A stretch of 64,000 nucleotides of DNA. Origin: Aporrectodea caliginosa. Taxonomy: Eukaryota; Annelida; Clitellata; Crassiclitellata; Lumbricidae. The translations under genes and the position numbers were made by a program. The stretch spans positions 303,001 to 367,000 of the forward strand of contig JACEVL010000771.1 in the NCBI GenBank assembly GCA_020284085.1. The letters run 5' to 3'. The notes beneath the pieces are model-generated. The model worked only from the letters and a program-made list of their open reading frames with translations. It ran no database searches and was not told the DNA's origin. Positions 12,388 to 23,280 of this stretch are shown one piece after another. The number at the start of each line of letters is the position of its first letter. Position 1 is the stretch's first letter.

Positions 12388-12520
12388 TATATAAACCTGA
12401 GGAATTCGTGGCATAGTCACAGAATTCTCTCAACTTCTTGCAACTCGTTGCAACTGCGAAGACATAATTCAAAACGGTTTCGGGAGAAGTGAACCTGAAT
12501 AGGTTGACAGGCTGATACTG
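12388..12520 (+). promoter_or_regulatory. TATA box and probable noncoding leader exon, B0 copy
   Basis: TATATAAA at 12388-12395 is followed 31 bp later by an initiator-like A at 12419 (ATAGTCACAG). The predicted leader exon, 12419-12520, has no ATG and ends at the good donor CTG|GTGAGA. The likely acceptor is TTCACAG|GT at 14862/14863, before the signal-peptide exon. The layout is conserved in the B1, B2 and C copies. Transcription is inferred, not shown. Confidence 0.6.
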
Positions 12521-12685
12521 GTGAGAAAATAATATACCGGATTTTATTTTATTTAGAACGAAAGCCTTCTTGTAACATCTCTTGTAGGAGTATTTTGAAT
12601 TGTGAATCTTTAACCAGACACATTCTTGGTCTATGACTATTCGACTATAACTCGACTTCCTTAGCCAAATACTTGCTTGTATGTC

Positions 12686-14369
12686 CAGAGGCGGATTAAG
12701 GCATGTTCAACATGTTCGGCCGAACAGGGGCCCCCACACTTGAGGGGCCCCCACACATAAAAAGATTTGTTTTCAATATTTTAGAAATATTGTTATTTGT
12801 TAAATCTAATAAACTTAGTAAAAATGAGCAAACAAATGCAGAACAAAACTGCACAAAAACACAACTTTTGCTGGTATGGGCCTCTATTAAAATTTTCATT
12901 ATTGGGCAGATTCATCTCAAAATCAGCCGAAAAATGAAATGATTGAGTTTGCTGACCTAGCAAAGTCATTTGCTCATGAACAAAGAAATGAAACATCACC
13001 TCAGTACCATACTGTACGTAAAAAATTCAGAAGTGCACATTGAACCCTTTCAACCATTAAGAGCCGTAGGTAGACTGGAAGAGGCAAGTTTTCAGTTTAG
13101 AGTGAACATGAGGATGTAGAGAGTTCCAGATGGAGGGATCGGCAACTGTGACAAGACAAGACCTGTACCAGGAACAACACTTTCCAGCAGATGCTGATCG
13201 AAGAGACGAGCGGCCTTTAACAGAGTTGCAGGGTCTGACCATAAGACCATGATGGTCACACCCTGCAACTAGATAAGTAGGATGGCAGATGATCTGCGTG
13301 TGCTCTGTACATGAGGAGTGCCAGCTTGTAGCGGATACGCTCACAGACAGGAAGCCAGTGTAGAGAACGAAGAGCATGTGTGATATGGTCTCGGTAAGAG
13401 AGTTCAAGACACAGTCTTGAAGCGTGATGCAGTATTCTAGTAAGAGGAAGCAGTGTGCATTCAGGGAGGCCATAGAGTACTGAGTTACAGTAGTCAAGTC
13501 GCTTGAGAATAAGGCAGTGTATCAGCGTTTTCAGTTATGCTGAGTCAAGAGTAGAGCGAAGCCGTGGGATTCTCTTGAACGTGAGCTACATTTTGACAAC
13601 ATAGCCTAATTGATGAAGTTGCAAGCCAACAGGCTCGAAAAGTATGTCTGTAAATTCCATGACAATTTGAGCCATATTGAATGTCATTGTCAATTCATAA
13701 TTTGTTGTTGCTCTTAACTCGATCTCTAACTGTTAGTTTTGCTACAGCTACAAAATGTAAACTGCAAACACTGTAACCAATCAGTTAAGACAATATCGTT
13801 AGCCTAAGCCTATTATAGGCCTATTTTTATTTTCTGTATGTGGTAAGCCTGCAACAGTTAGGCTTTAAATTGGGTACTATAAATACTGTATTCTTTTACC
13901 ATGAATCACTCTAATATGTTAAACCGTAACAGATCAATCAATCAATCAATATTAATTTAATTCAATAAATCCAGCTGTCATGAAAGCAACTGGTTACAGG
14001 TAACACCAATTAGCTGTAGAGTCGAGCCTGAGTTAGTCAAGACAATTACAGGGGATTATGAGACAATTAATGAACAAGACTCGCGGAATGTAGTTACGCT
14101 TGTCCTTGGAGGGGTGGGTGAAATTGTGCATTCCAGGACGTAAAGATGTAGCCTATAGCCTACTTTAAGTTAAAGTCTTTAGCACTATAGATTGGACAAT
14201 TATAAACCCAATTGATATTGTACAAAAAGAAAGAAGGAACGAATTAATAATAGAAAAATGTTGATTCGTTGAATATAACATGTTTCATGTGTCCTTTTGT
14301 TGTGATTTTGTGCACTGGGCCCCCACAGTTTTACTGAACAGGGCCTCCACATTGGTTAATCCGGCCCTG
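12686..14369. mobile_element. hAT-like DNA transposon relic, 1684 bp
   Basis: The ends are CAGAGGCGGATTAAGGC and, reversed, CAGGGCCGGATTAACC. The 8-bp duplication TGTATGTC flanks it at 12678-12685 and 14370-14377. Both subterminal regions carry GGGGCCCCCAC-type motifs in inverted order. Unit 2 lacks the element at 27852, so it inserted into the leader intron of B0 after the large duplication, or was lost from unit 2. No transposase is recognisable inside. A minus-strand LINE fragment is nested within it. Confidence 0.82.
13057..13500 (-). mobile_element. LINE 3'-end fragment nested in the hAT relic
   Basis: The minus-strand frame ends in VADPSIWNSLHPHVHSKLK followed by TCLFQ. This matches the common LINE C-terminal pattern (A.P..WNSLP ... 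LKT.LF) seen at 25755-26291. The upstream part is frameshifted relative to that family. Confidence 0.55.
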
Positions 14370-14978
14370 TGTATGTCTGTATGACCGCAAGTGAACCAAA
14401 TCTCTAAAGCTCTATTATAGGCGAATAGGCCTACTGATTTATATAATTATCTCTCTACTTAACTCCTTCAGACAACGGACACTATTTCGCCTGGTCACTG
14501 TGTTCAGGGAGTACAATTTTAAAAAACTATTTAATTTGCAATCAAACATTATGACGACGCCTGAAGTGAGTTTCATTCACAACTTCAGCATTTTATTTTC
14601 ACTCCTTCTGATAATTTTATAGTTATTATGGGAGACGTTAATATTCATATTGTTGCAGCTAATCGCTGCTCTTCATCATTTCCTGATATGCTGGAATGGG
14701 TTGACACCCAGCAGCTCATTACCTCTCCTTTATTGTGGCTCTCCAAGTGCGCAATACCCTGCTCCGATATATTCATATGACCGTTCTTTGGGTGCGCATC
14801 TTGTGGTCCGTTGACGGTTTGATCATTTCGGGTGCTTTCCTATTGCTTAAACCCGTTCACAGGTACTCAATAAGTTTTGAAGCCCTGGTCGAGTCTTCAG
14901 ACGTGTTCACCAACTGCTGACCTGATCTGCTATCGCCGAGTGATCGCTTCTGGTTCCTGACTACCTGACAGCCGAACA

Positions 14979-15039
14979 ATGTCAGCCATTCTCCTGCTGA
15001 TTGCCCTTTTGGGAGTTGGACGCATCGAGGCAACCGAGA
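14979..15039 (+). pseudogene. Orphan signal-peptide exon B0
   Basis: The exon encodes MSAILLLIALLGVGRIEATE plus one base (phase 1), with donor GTAAGT, just like B1 and B2. Its UTR part probably starts at 14863. No B-type VWA exon follows: the intron is cut at about 16295 by the junction of the large duplication. The next VWA exon downstream is that of A2 at 19829, which is in a compatible phase. It is therefore either a dead 5' end or an alternative promoter and leader for A2. Its exon sequence and splice sites are intact. Confidence 0.6.
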
Positions 15040-16295
15040 GTAAGTATTTGTAGCCTAATCAATTGGCTAATAAGAAAAAGAAAAGATAAAGCTAAAAATA
15101 AATTATGAGAAACAGATTGAGGTCAAAAGAAGAGATAGAAAAGGGGAAAGAAGATGAAGAAAGTGACAAGAAAATTATTAAGAAGAGCGCGATGAGAATG
15201 AGGATTAGGTAAACGATGATTGCTGTCGTTGTTATGCTCGTCTGCCGTCCACAATAATTGTGACTTGATGACGAGAATCTACCAGTATCTCGATGGCGAG
15301 GGGAGCAAACGTTCATCAACTTCAGCTGCAGGCAGCGCAGGCATTCTCCAGCACACAATTATCTTGATCTCGTCTGGTTGTATCGATACGCACTTTTATT
15401 ATTTTGTATTTTGATGGAATATGTACATCAAAGCATTTACAGCGAATTTAGCAACGGAACAGCAGTAGCTCGTGTGATTTGTTTCGGTCACCGAGTAACC
15501 CGGGTAATTATACCTGCATGTACATTAATCTGTGAATCTTTGTACGTTACACACTTGTATTGTATGACAGTCTGGCACTTTCTTCTATTTCCACCTTTCT
15601 TCGTTTTAAACTACTTTTATGCTCAGCTCGTCTTTCAAATCCACCTGTCATTCATCCATCTCTTATAGCACCGGGAGTCAGTCGCTAAGGAGTTACCGAC
15701 TGACCTAATGAGTAAACGATTGACTAAACAGCCTAGTCGAATAAGTCACGTGCTTATCAATCGACTTACCGGCTTGCTATCGACTTCTTGAGTTTATATG
15801 GTATTTCGCTACCTAACAGTGCATTGCATGTTGCCTCCTACTATACTAAAAGACCAATAACTCCGAAATGTTACTGAGATAATTCTTATGAATGAAGTTA
15901 CAGACCCATACGAGTGTTTACAAAAGGAATAAAACACACGACTAAGTCGTAAGCTATACTCCCGTGATCGATCGAGTCGAGTGCAACGATCGACTTGGCT
16001 CGGCCGACGATCGACTCGATCGACTTGGCAAAATAATGATCGACTTGGTCGAATTTTGCCGACTTGGCCAAAACTGCTGACTACTTGTTGTATTCTTATA
16101 TTCCAGTAAATAAATTACTCATGAATTTCAATCTCACGTACTTCCTCAAACTGTAAAGCTGTAATTGAACTGGTAAGTAGCATTTCAGGTGTTATAATGA
16201 TATCAGGTGTGCCTGCGATTGACTTGTAAGGATTAAGCCTTGAGGGCTTAGCGGTGGCGGTGGCTAATGGCGGGTGGCGGACTAAATTCCGCAAG

Positions 16296-16502
16296 TGTCA
16301 TTGTCTCCATCTCTTTCTCTTTGTCTACATACGTCTCTGCCGCTGTCTTTGCCTCTGTCTCGCTCTCTCTCTCTCATTTTCTGTCTGTCCATGACCAAAA
16401 TTGGTTAAACATTTCCCTAGATTTGACGAAAATAAATTGGGGGCAATTTTTTACCCCCGGTTACCGAAAACTGTAACCAAAAGCGGTTACCGTATAAGGG
16501 TT
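16296..16502. other. Junction between the two large tandem units
   Basis: About 207 bp match neither B intron copies nor the sequence upstream of A1. The first half is pyrimidine-rich (TCTCTCTCTCTC near 16360). The second half holds GGTTACCG-type motifs in inverted order (GGTTACCG, AGCGGTTACCG). This is where unit 1's B intron meets unit 2's A upstream region. Confidence 0.55.
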
Positions 16503-16990
16503 AAGAAGTGACTATTTTAAGGCCATAGAAGCCACTAACAATAGGCCTACACCAATTTTTTCGAATTGTCTGCTCAACTGAATATTTTAAGCATACTAAA
16601 AAAGCGCATAGTGTGCGACTCATTTCTGTTGCTACGATGTCAAACTTTCAATCACATCTGTAACTGGCGTTTTATGCCCCTTTTATGATATTTCTACACT
16701 ATTTCGACAGCCTGCATAAAGATTAATGTTGCAGTCTATGAGATGTATCCCAAAGTTACTCACTGTCGTCAACGTTACACTACGAAGCTATTTCCACTTC
16801 GCCAAATATTTTGTGGTTGCAATTGAAAAAAAATAGTGTATCTGGAGAAGTTACATTTGTCTCCGCTCTCTGCTCAGCTGCGTATGAGCTTTAAAGTAAA
16901 CTCGTCACCTCTTTGAACTCAAAATGTCTAGTATAAAGCTGAAACTGGTCGGTTGCTCTGCATTGAAACTTCATCCTCTTGTCTTTATCA

Positions 16991-17250
16991 AGCCAATAAC
17001 CCTCAGGCCAATAATCCCCGGCCAATAACTCCCGGCCATTAACCCCTAGGATAGTTACCCCCGGCCAATAACCCCAAACGGTTAGGGTCAGGTTAGGCGT
17101 CGTGAGGGTCGGTTAGGGACAGCATTAGGGTTAGTGTCGTCACTAGAAAATATGTTGATGTATAATAGGGTGGAGATTTTTGGCTGGGAGGTTACGACTC
17201 GGGGGTATTTTTCCTAGGGGGTTAATGGCCAGGGGGTTATTACCCTAGAA
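16991..17250. repeat. Inverted-repeat element of CCAATAACCCC units, copy 2
   Basis: Paralogue of the element at 5411-5680, upstream of A2, with the same left array and inverted right half. Small deletions in the right half show independent decay. Confidence 0.55.
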
Positions 17251-17924
17251 CCCCTTTTGTCATAGTCTTCTCTCAACCAACTCTCATCTTCGTCTGATGT
17301 AAGAAAAATCTGTATCCTTGACACAGTGTAAAAATATTATACACATCTCTGATGTCCTGCATCGAGCCATTATATCAGTGAACAATTTATCATTGCAGTG
17401 CACAAATACTTTTGTCTTTATGCTGGCTATACCTTTGCACAATATTGACATAAGGCAAATGCCATAGAAGCAGACGGATGCTCAATGGATCAGTTCATGT
17501 TCGCTCATTGTTCTGTGTAAATGTCCGACTCAGCTTACACAGCAGGAGAAATTCTTGTCGGTTTAACCGGAGACTGACACTTTTAGACGGACGTACAGGA
17601 ACAACAGACATACCGAAGCACACAGACAGACAAACACGTTGTCGTCTGCGTCCGCCTGGCCGTTTCGTATGATAAATTACCACGTCAGCCCGAAACCGAA
17701 CTTAAAGCTTATTGATAGGTGCAATATAGATTCATCATTGTGTGTTGGTGGAGAACCGCTGTTTCGATCATTTCAAGTGCTTTCCTATTGGTTAAACCCA
17801 TTCGCAGGTACAAAATACATTTTGAGGCCATGGTCGAATTTATGCTTAGTGTTCATCAACTGCTGAATTGATACACTGCTGCTGAGATATCGCTTCTTAT
17901 TCCTAAGTACTTGACAGACGAGCA

Positions 17925-20900
17925 ATGCCAGCTATGCTCCTACTTGTTGCCCTTTTGGCAGCTGGACATATTCAGGCAAACAAAGGTACGCATTGTAATA
18001 ATTTTGCTTGAAATTAAGAAGGATAGACTGAAGCAGAAAGTTGTCAGGGAGAACAGGAGGTGAAAGAAGAAATCGAAAAAGAGACAGAAGAGGAAGAAAT
18101 GGACAAACAATTACAAAGACAAACAGGAAGAGAAGGAACAAGAAGAAGAAAAGAAATCAGAAAGCAAAATGTAATGTGCTGCTTTCTGAAAGAAACTACG
18201 ATTGCTGTTAGGGGTCGTCCATTAATTATGTCAACAAAATAGGGGCGATGGAAAAGTTTGACAGTCGTTGACAAGGGGTAGGGGTTCGGTACAATTTGAC
18301 GTCAACAAATTTTTCAAATGAATCAACACAGACCCTTCAAAATGGTAGCGAAAACATTAAGTAATGCTAAAATGTATAAAGTGCTTAATGTTTAATACTA
18401 CTAAAAAGCTGGTAATAAACTAAACTCATATGTTTTGAAATTCGAGATTGCATTTTTAGTGTAAAAAATTTCAAAAATTATTCTATATGTATTGAGCCAT
18501 TGTGTTACTTTTTGTAGGGGGTTATGGGATTGTTGACATAATAATTTTTTAGGGGGTCCGTCAATGTTTGACAGTTGTTGACAAGGGGGTCAAAAATTAC
18601 CTAAAATTTGTTGACATAATTAATGGACGACTCCTTATTCTCATCTGTCCAAGGGATTTAGCTACAGTGGTGAGCGGTGTTAAGTTCTGCTACTTCATCG
18701 TCAAGGGACTTGACGAAGGTATCGCTTCCTTGTTCCTGAGTTGACGAAACGTTCTTTTACTATTTCATATACAGTACATAGACAAAATGTGCATCAACGT
18801 ATCTGAAACGAACTTTAAAAAATAACTTCAATCGTCCGTGATTCGCTTGAGCCGATAACTATGCATAAGATGTTTTGAAACACAATTAATCGTTGGCTGC
18901 TTTTCCCGTTCATCGTGTCGGTGGTGTAGGGGTATGTTCGGTGCCTTGCAACCGGAGGGTTGCGGGTTCGAATCCACCTCAAGCCGCCGCGTAGGGACCT
19001 TGGGCAAGTCCTTCACTCGCAATTGCTCATGCGCTTCGGCGTGAAACTTCGATTCAGTGTCCGCGCTGTAGTCGGGAGCGCCTCTGAGTAGAAATCTTGA
19101 ATGGGCGCTATAACAAGTGCTCATACATACATACATACATACATACATTCTAATGACCGCAGGTCGTTTCATTTATAGCAGTCATTGCATGCGAAATACT
19201 GTCTAGTCGTTCATAATAATAATAAGATGTTTCAAACAAGAGGTAAAGTTAACATCAACACTTAAAGCACCTTGTATCATTTGCTCATATTTGACTACAA
19301 GGACGAACTGTAGTTTCTGGTCCAGCACAATAGTCATGCACACTGCAGTAGACTATCGAGCAATCCAATGAATTGCATGGACAGTTTTGGCACAATGACT
19401 GTTATTCACATATTATAATTATTTAGGGAGACCTATGTGATCGTAAGCATAATCTAAATCTCGAAATTTCTACAGCGATATTTAAAAGCAACAGTAAGTG
19501 CAGAGCAGCAACTTATTCACGAGCGCTACGTTGTGTTCAAGGAAATATCGAGAGATACCTCGTGGAGGGCCATGTACGGATGCCAGAAGACCAGGGTGAG
19601 AAGTAGGTAGATGGATGCTAAGGCGGATTCCGTCTGGGACGAAAAAGCTTGGAAGATGGAAGATAGGATGGATCGGTGTGGGCATTTTTAAGAAGGTGAG
19701 ACTTTAGAACATCAATAACAACATTCTGCAAAACTATATTCTAACAGCGTAATTTTTCCAGAACGGTGCAAATCTTGAATTTGTGATGCAATGTTTAGCT
19801 GTTTCGTTCACTGATTCATTTCAAACAGCTTGTACACGAAAGGTGGACCTAACTATCTTGATCGATGGTTCTTCAACTATCTGTGGTGGTGCTGAGTCGT
19901 GTCGAGAGTGGGATTCCATTATTCAGTTCAGCAAAGACATTGCCTACAGCCTAACCAATGGATCCTCCGACTCAAGGGTCGCTTGTATTACTCTCTCTGA
20001 TAAGGCTTATGTGGAATGGAACTTGAAACAGTAGGTTTAAAGCTCTCATGAACAAAAATTGAATAATTAATCTGCAGCATTACTGCTGACTTTAAATTTA
20101 TTTTCAGCTATCACCATATAATTATGTAAATAGACCTATTTTGTGCATGTATGTAGGTATAAATATTATTATATGTAAGCACGTAGGTATGTCTGATTAT
20201 TCATGATGCGGCCGACCCTCGAAACGAGGATGGCTGAGAACAGAACTGAACAGAGGTATTTCTGCAAATTTCTATGTTGACGTTTCTATGATACTGCTGA
20301 AGCGTGTAAGTAAACAAGTAGGAGTACAACTGAGCACATGTTGGGGCTTCTATTTAAATGCCGCACTAGAAGCTACGAGAGGTTGGACAGTAAAGATGAT
20401 GAGGTTGGTGATGCGCTTCGATGAATAGAGTGATCGCATTCACTGTAATCTAGCCGCCTTTGAGAGGCAGTTGACGATGACCTAATTGATGACCGGTTGA
20501 GTGACGAATCTCGCCTTGCTTGTTGCGAACCAAGTTAGTCACCATTGGAACACCTCTCCCTTTTAATTCCTCAGTCGGTTTAGTCAGCAAACAGGGTTCA
20601 CTATAAGGGCGGCAGGCAACCTCTCCTGTTGCTAATACCTCATATTTCCGCTGTCATCAGACTTACGGTACTCATATACTTGTAAGATTTCTGGAGATAT
20701 ATAAAGAAGGTAAAGACAATAGAAGCTAGAAGAATATGACTGGGTGTAGTATTGTGATATCTCTATGTCTGTACTGTTACACACCCTAAATAATTATATG
20801 AAGTAGGACATTAACTGACGGGTCTCGTGGAAGGGGTTCGAGGACGAGGAAGGCCAATAATATCGTGGATCGACAACATCCTGAACTGGACTGGACTTGT

Positions 20901-22136
20901 GGGCGCTGGCCTAATGAACACGGCACGCGACGGAAAACACTGGGCATTGAGAATCTATTCATGTAGCCAACCGTCGCGTAGAGACGACGGCGTTGTTGCA
21001 TGACATGACATGACATTAGCTATTGGATAAATGTAACAAGAAAAAGCAAACCGTGACAGAAGACCGGTCAAAAGAAAAGAAATCGACTTTCACAAAAACC
21101 AAATGCTCATCTATATAGGAAGATCAAATGGCAAGTAGGCACGTGGAAACTGACTAAATAAGAACACACTGAACCAACTGCTAAAATTAAGTCTGGGCAC
21201 ACGTTTACCTCAGCGCCTTTTGTAAGGTCGGCTTTCTCCCCAAAATTTGAACAAAAGGTGTAGAACATGCTCTTTCAGTTTCTTTGCGCCGCATTTGACC
21301 TCATATATCTGTGCACGTCTGTGTGTTTATAGGCTTGCATATTAGTGATGATCAGTTGTCTCATCTCAGTTTATGTATTACATGATCCAGCACTATTTTC
21401 GTCTCAGTATCTCATACATTTTCGTGTTTCCGTAGATACAAAGATAAGACTTCGTTGTTGTCAGCCTTTGACGGTGTCAAGAACCCTGGAGGTGAGCTGA
21501 TAGATCTATGGTCCGTACATGGCGCCCTCGCTGAAATTTTCGAACCACAGTCTGTGAACAACGTCGACTCTGTGGGAATATTGATCACGGATGGCGCTTC
21601 GGAATTTCCTCCTGTGGTTTATGAATTGCTATACGATCTAATACAGACCATTGGACCCATTAAAATATTCGTGGTCTGCATTAAGCCAGGATGCACAAAG
21701 GAACTTGCGCGACACATGGCTTCACCGTCAGATAAGGTGAGATATGCAGTCAATGTTATCGTCCAATCTGGGCCATATTAACGGGGTATATATCTTACGC
21801 TTTCAACTTCATCCTTTGAAAGTTTTTTTATTCGGTGCCTCACTGAGTGGAAAACAAAGAAGTAAAGAACTTGCATAATTCTTACATTGAACTTCGTTTC
21901 TTCCTATCTCTATTGCAATTGTTCATCCTTTTCATATAGATGCCAACTTCTCTACAGGAGTTTTAATTGCTCTTTTCTGTACAGGAAATAATGTGCGGAA
22001 TATGAAGAATAACTCTTCTATTCATTCTGGAATGCTTTGTCTGTTGTAGGCTAATAGAAATTACTTCCTTCTGGATAACTACCTTTTGCTCGACAGTATC
22101 AAAGAAAAGCTGGAGAAAAAAATCTGTTCCAGTTAG
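17925..22136 (+). CDS. Secreted single-VWA-domain protein, gene A2 (4 coding exons)
   Basis: Coding exons are 17925-17985, 19829-20030, 21436-21736 and 22050-22136, with the same lengths and phases as A1, giving 216 aa. Donors are GTACGC, GTAGGT and GTGAGA; acceptors include CAAACAG, TTCCGTAG and CTGTTGTAG. The metal-site motif reads D33-G-S35-S-T37, a serine-to-threonine change from A1, and the ILITDG aspartate is kept. All seven cysteines of A1 are kept. A new N-G-S sequon lies near residue 64. The reading frame is open throughout and most differences from A1 are substitutions, so it looks functional. Intron 1 is swollen to 1843 bp by a MITE and a SINE (A1: 536 bp), and intron 2 holds a LINE fragment. 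The UTR acceptor is predicted at 17807/17808. The polyadenylation signal is a weak CATAAA. Confidence 0.85.
18211..18634. mobile_element. MITE with PIF/Harbinger-like features, 424 bp
   Basis: The termini are GGGGTCGTCCATTAATTATG and, reversed, GGAGTCGTCCATTAATTATG, followed on both sides by TCAACAAA. The trinucleotide TTA flanks both ends (18208-18210 and 18635-18637). A 3-bp TTA/TAA duplication is the usual sign of PIF/Harbinger elements. Subterminal TTGACAGTYGTTGACAAGGG motifs occur near both ends. No coding capacity. It lies in intron 1 of A2 and is absent from A1. Confidence 0.75.
18919..19148 (+). mobile_element. tRNA-derived SINE
   Basis: The head has a box-A-like GTGGTGTAGGGGTATG and the box B GGGTTCGAATCC at tRNA-like spacing. 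A unique body follows (CTTGGGCAAGTCCTTCACTC, then TCATGCGCTTCGGCGTGAAA). The tail GTCGGGAGCGCCTCTGAGTA ends in (ACAT)n. The tail resembles the 3' end of the LINE at 40880-42510, which suggests that LINE's machinery mobilised the SINE. It is not a functional tRNA gene. Confidence 0.85.
20815..21017 (+). mobile_element. LINE 3'-end fragment with (ATGAC)n tail
   Basis: The + strand reads, with stops, like a LINE C-terminus: a GRVSWKGFEDEEGQ-type basic stretch, a W/D-rich part, and VANRRVETTALLHDMT. It ends in the pentamer tail CATGACATGACATGACAT. ACATTA occurs on both sides and may be a short target duplication. It lies in intron 2 of A2. Confidence 0.6.
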
Positions 22137-22226
22137 GGTGAGGCTACATAAACGCCTCGTCTAATCGTTAAATTAAGCTGTTCTTTTGCATAGTCAATTG
22201 TTATATCATTTTTACAATAGTATTGT

Positions 22227-22265
22227 AATTCAATTAATCAATCAATCAATTTCGTTTATTTGCAA
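22227..22265. repeat. Short (AATC)n insertion
   Basis: AATCAATCAATCAATTTCG interrupts a block that is continuous in unit 1 (TTGTAATTGCAAACTTTCC near 8808). It may be the bare tail of a retroelement. Confidence 0.5.
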
Positions 22266-22639
22266 ACCTTCCATTTGTTGCTCGGTACATTCGCAGCCTA
22301 CAAGTGTAAGCTTAAGCTTATATTGAGTGTTTAGTACACCTCATGCTGTGTAGCCTGATCATATTGTTTCAGCTATTCGGTTAATTTGTAGAGTTGTTGC
22401 TAAAATAACAGGACACAATCTTAACAGATTTTGCAAAATTTCTTATAGCAAGCTGAAAATATGATTGTAGTGTACTATTCAATGCTATTAATAGCTTGGT
22501 GATAACAATAATCCAATCTGAAAGCTTTTTTAATAGTGGCACTTTATTCATATACAAGACATAAGTTTGTGGTGTTTGGATGGCTGAATCTCTGGTCATC
22601 TGATATATATCTAGGCTAATATTTGGGCTAATATTATTT

Positions 22640-23280
22640 AGGCAATATTGTATGAAGGACTGTTGTATTCTTCTCTAGATGACAAGCGATCATCAAGCAT
22701 GAACAATGAAGATGCTTGTAGAATTTCGATTCTGCCAGACACATATATTAACTCGGATTTCTGCAACTGCCAGCTTGAACTGAAATTATATATCTTTTAT
22801 ATCTGCTTTCTGAAGAAACTATCTAGAAACTATCTAGCATGTGAGCCTTGCTCTATATACATGGCCAATAGTCATCGCCAGAACGGATGCATTATGTAGA
22901 CCTCTATATGTATACAGAAGAATTATTGATGTGCAGAAATTTATGCTTGAAGATAGAACGTTACATAGGGCTTACTCTACTAAATTTCAAATACAGTAAC
23001 TTCTTCTTGTGGAAATAATATTATGGAAATAAGATTTTAATGCAGTGAAGAGTTGCTTTTATATAAATAGTCCGTGATAGATCAGATAAGTGTGCCTTAC
23101 TGAAGAAAACCAACGTAGGACCTAGTTAATAATCCATGAATTTTTACATGGTAGAAAAAATCGCTCTTTACCCGAAGTATACTACGGAAGTAGTAATGGC
23201 ATAGTCTTGCATTATAGATTGGACTGATCAATGAAGCAAACGAAAGTGTTAAATTGGGAAGAGGGTGTCAATCAATGTAA
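22640..23280 (+). repeat. Conserved 3' flank block of gene A2
   Basis: Paralogue of 9180-9770. The open frame here (22648-22899) is not conserved in unit 1, so I do not call a gene. Confidence 0.6.

Larger units (their letters stand above)
4910..16295 (+). repeat. Large tandem duplication, unit 1 (A1 + B0)
   Basis: This unit carries the A1 gene, its 3' flank, the B-type upstream region and the B0 signal-peptide exon with part of its intron. Most of it aligns in order with unit 2. The right edge falls inside the B intron, just after GGCGGACTAAATTCCGCAAG. There B1 and B2 continue with a conserved ACGTTGTTGAAAAATG block, while this copy changes to unrelated pyrimidine-rich DNA. Private insertions include the hAT element at 12686-14369. 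Confidence 0.75.

Noticed and set aside
18919..18985. Possible functional tRNA gene (boxes A and B)
   Set aside because: It continues directly into a SINE body and LINE-like tail, and a second copy at 45.5-45.8 kb is embedded the same way.
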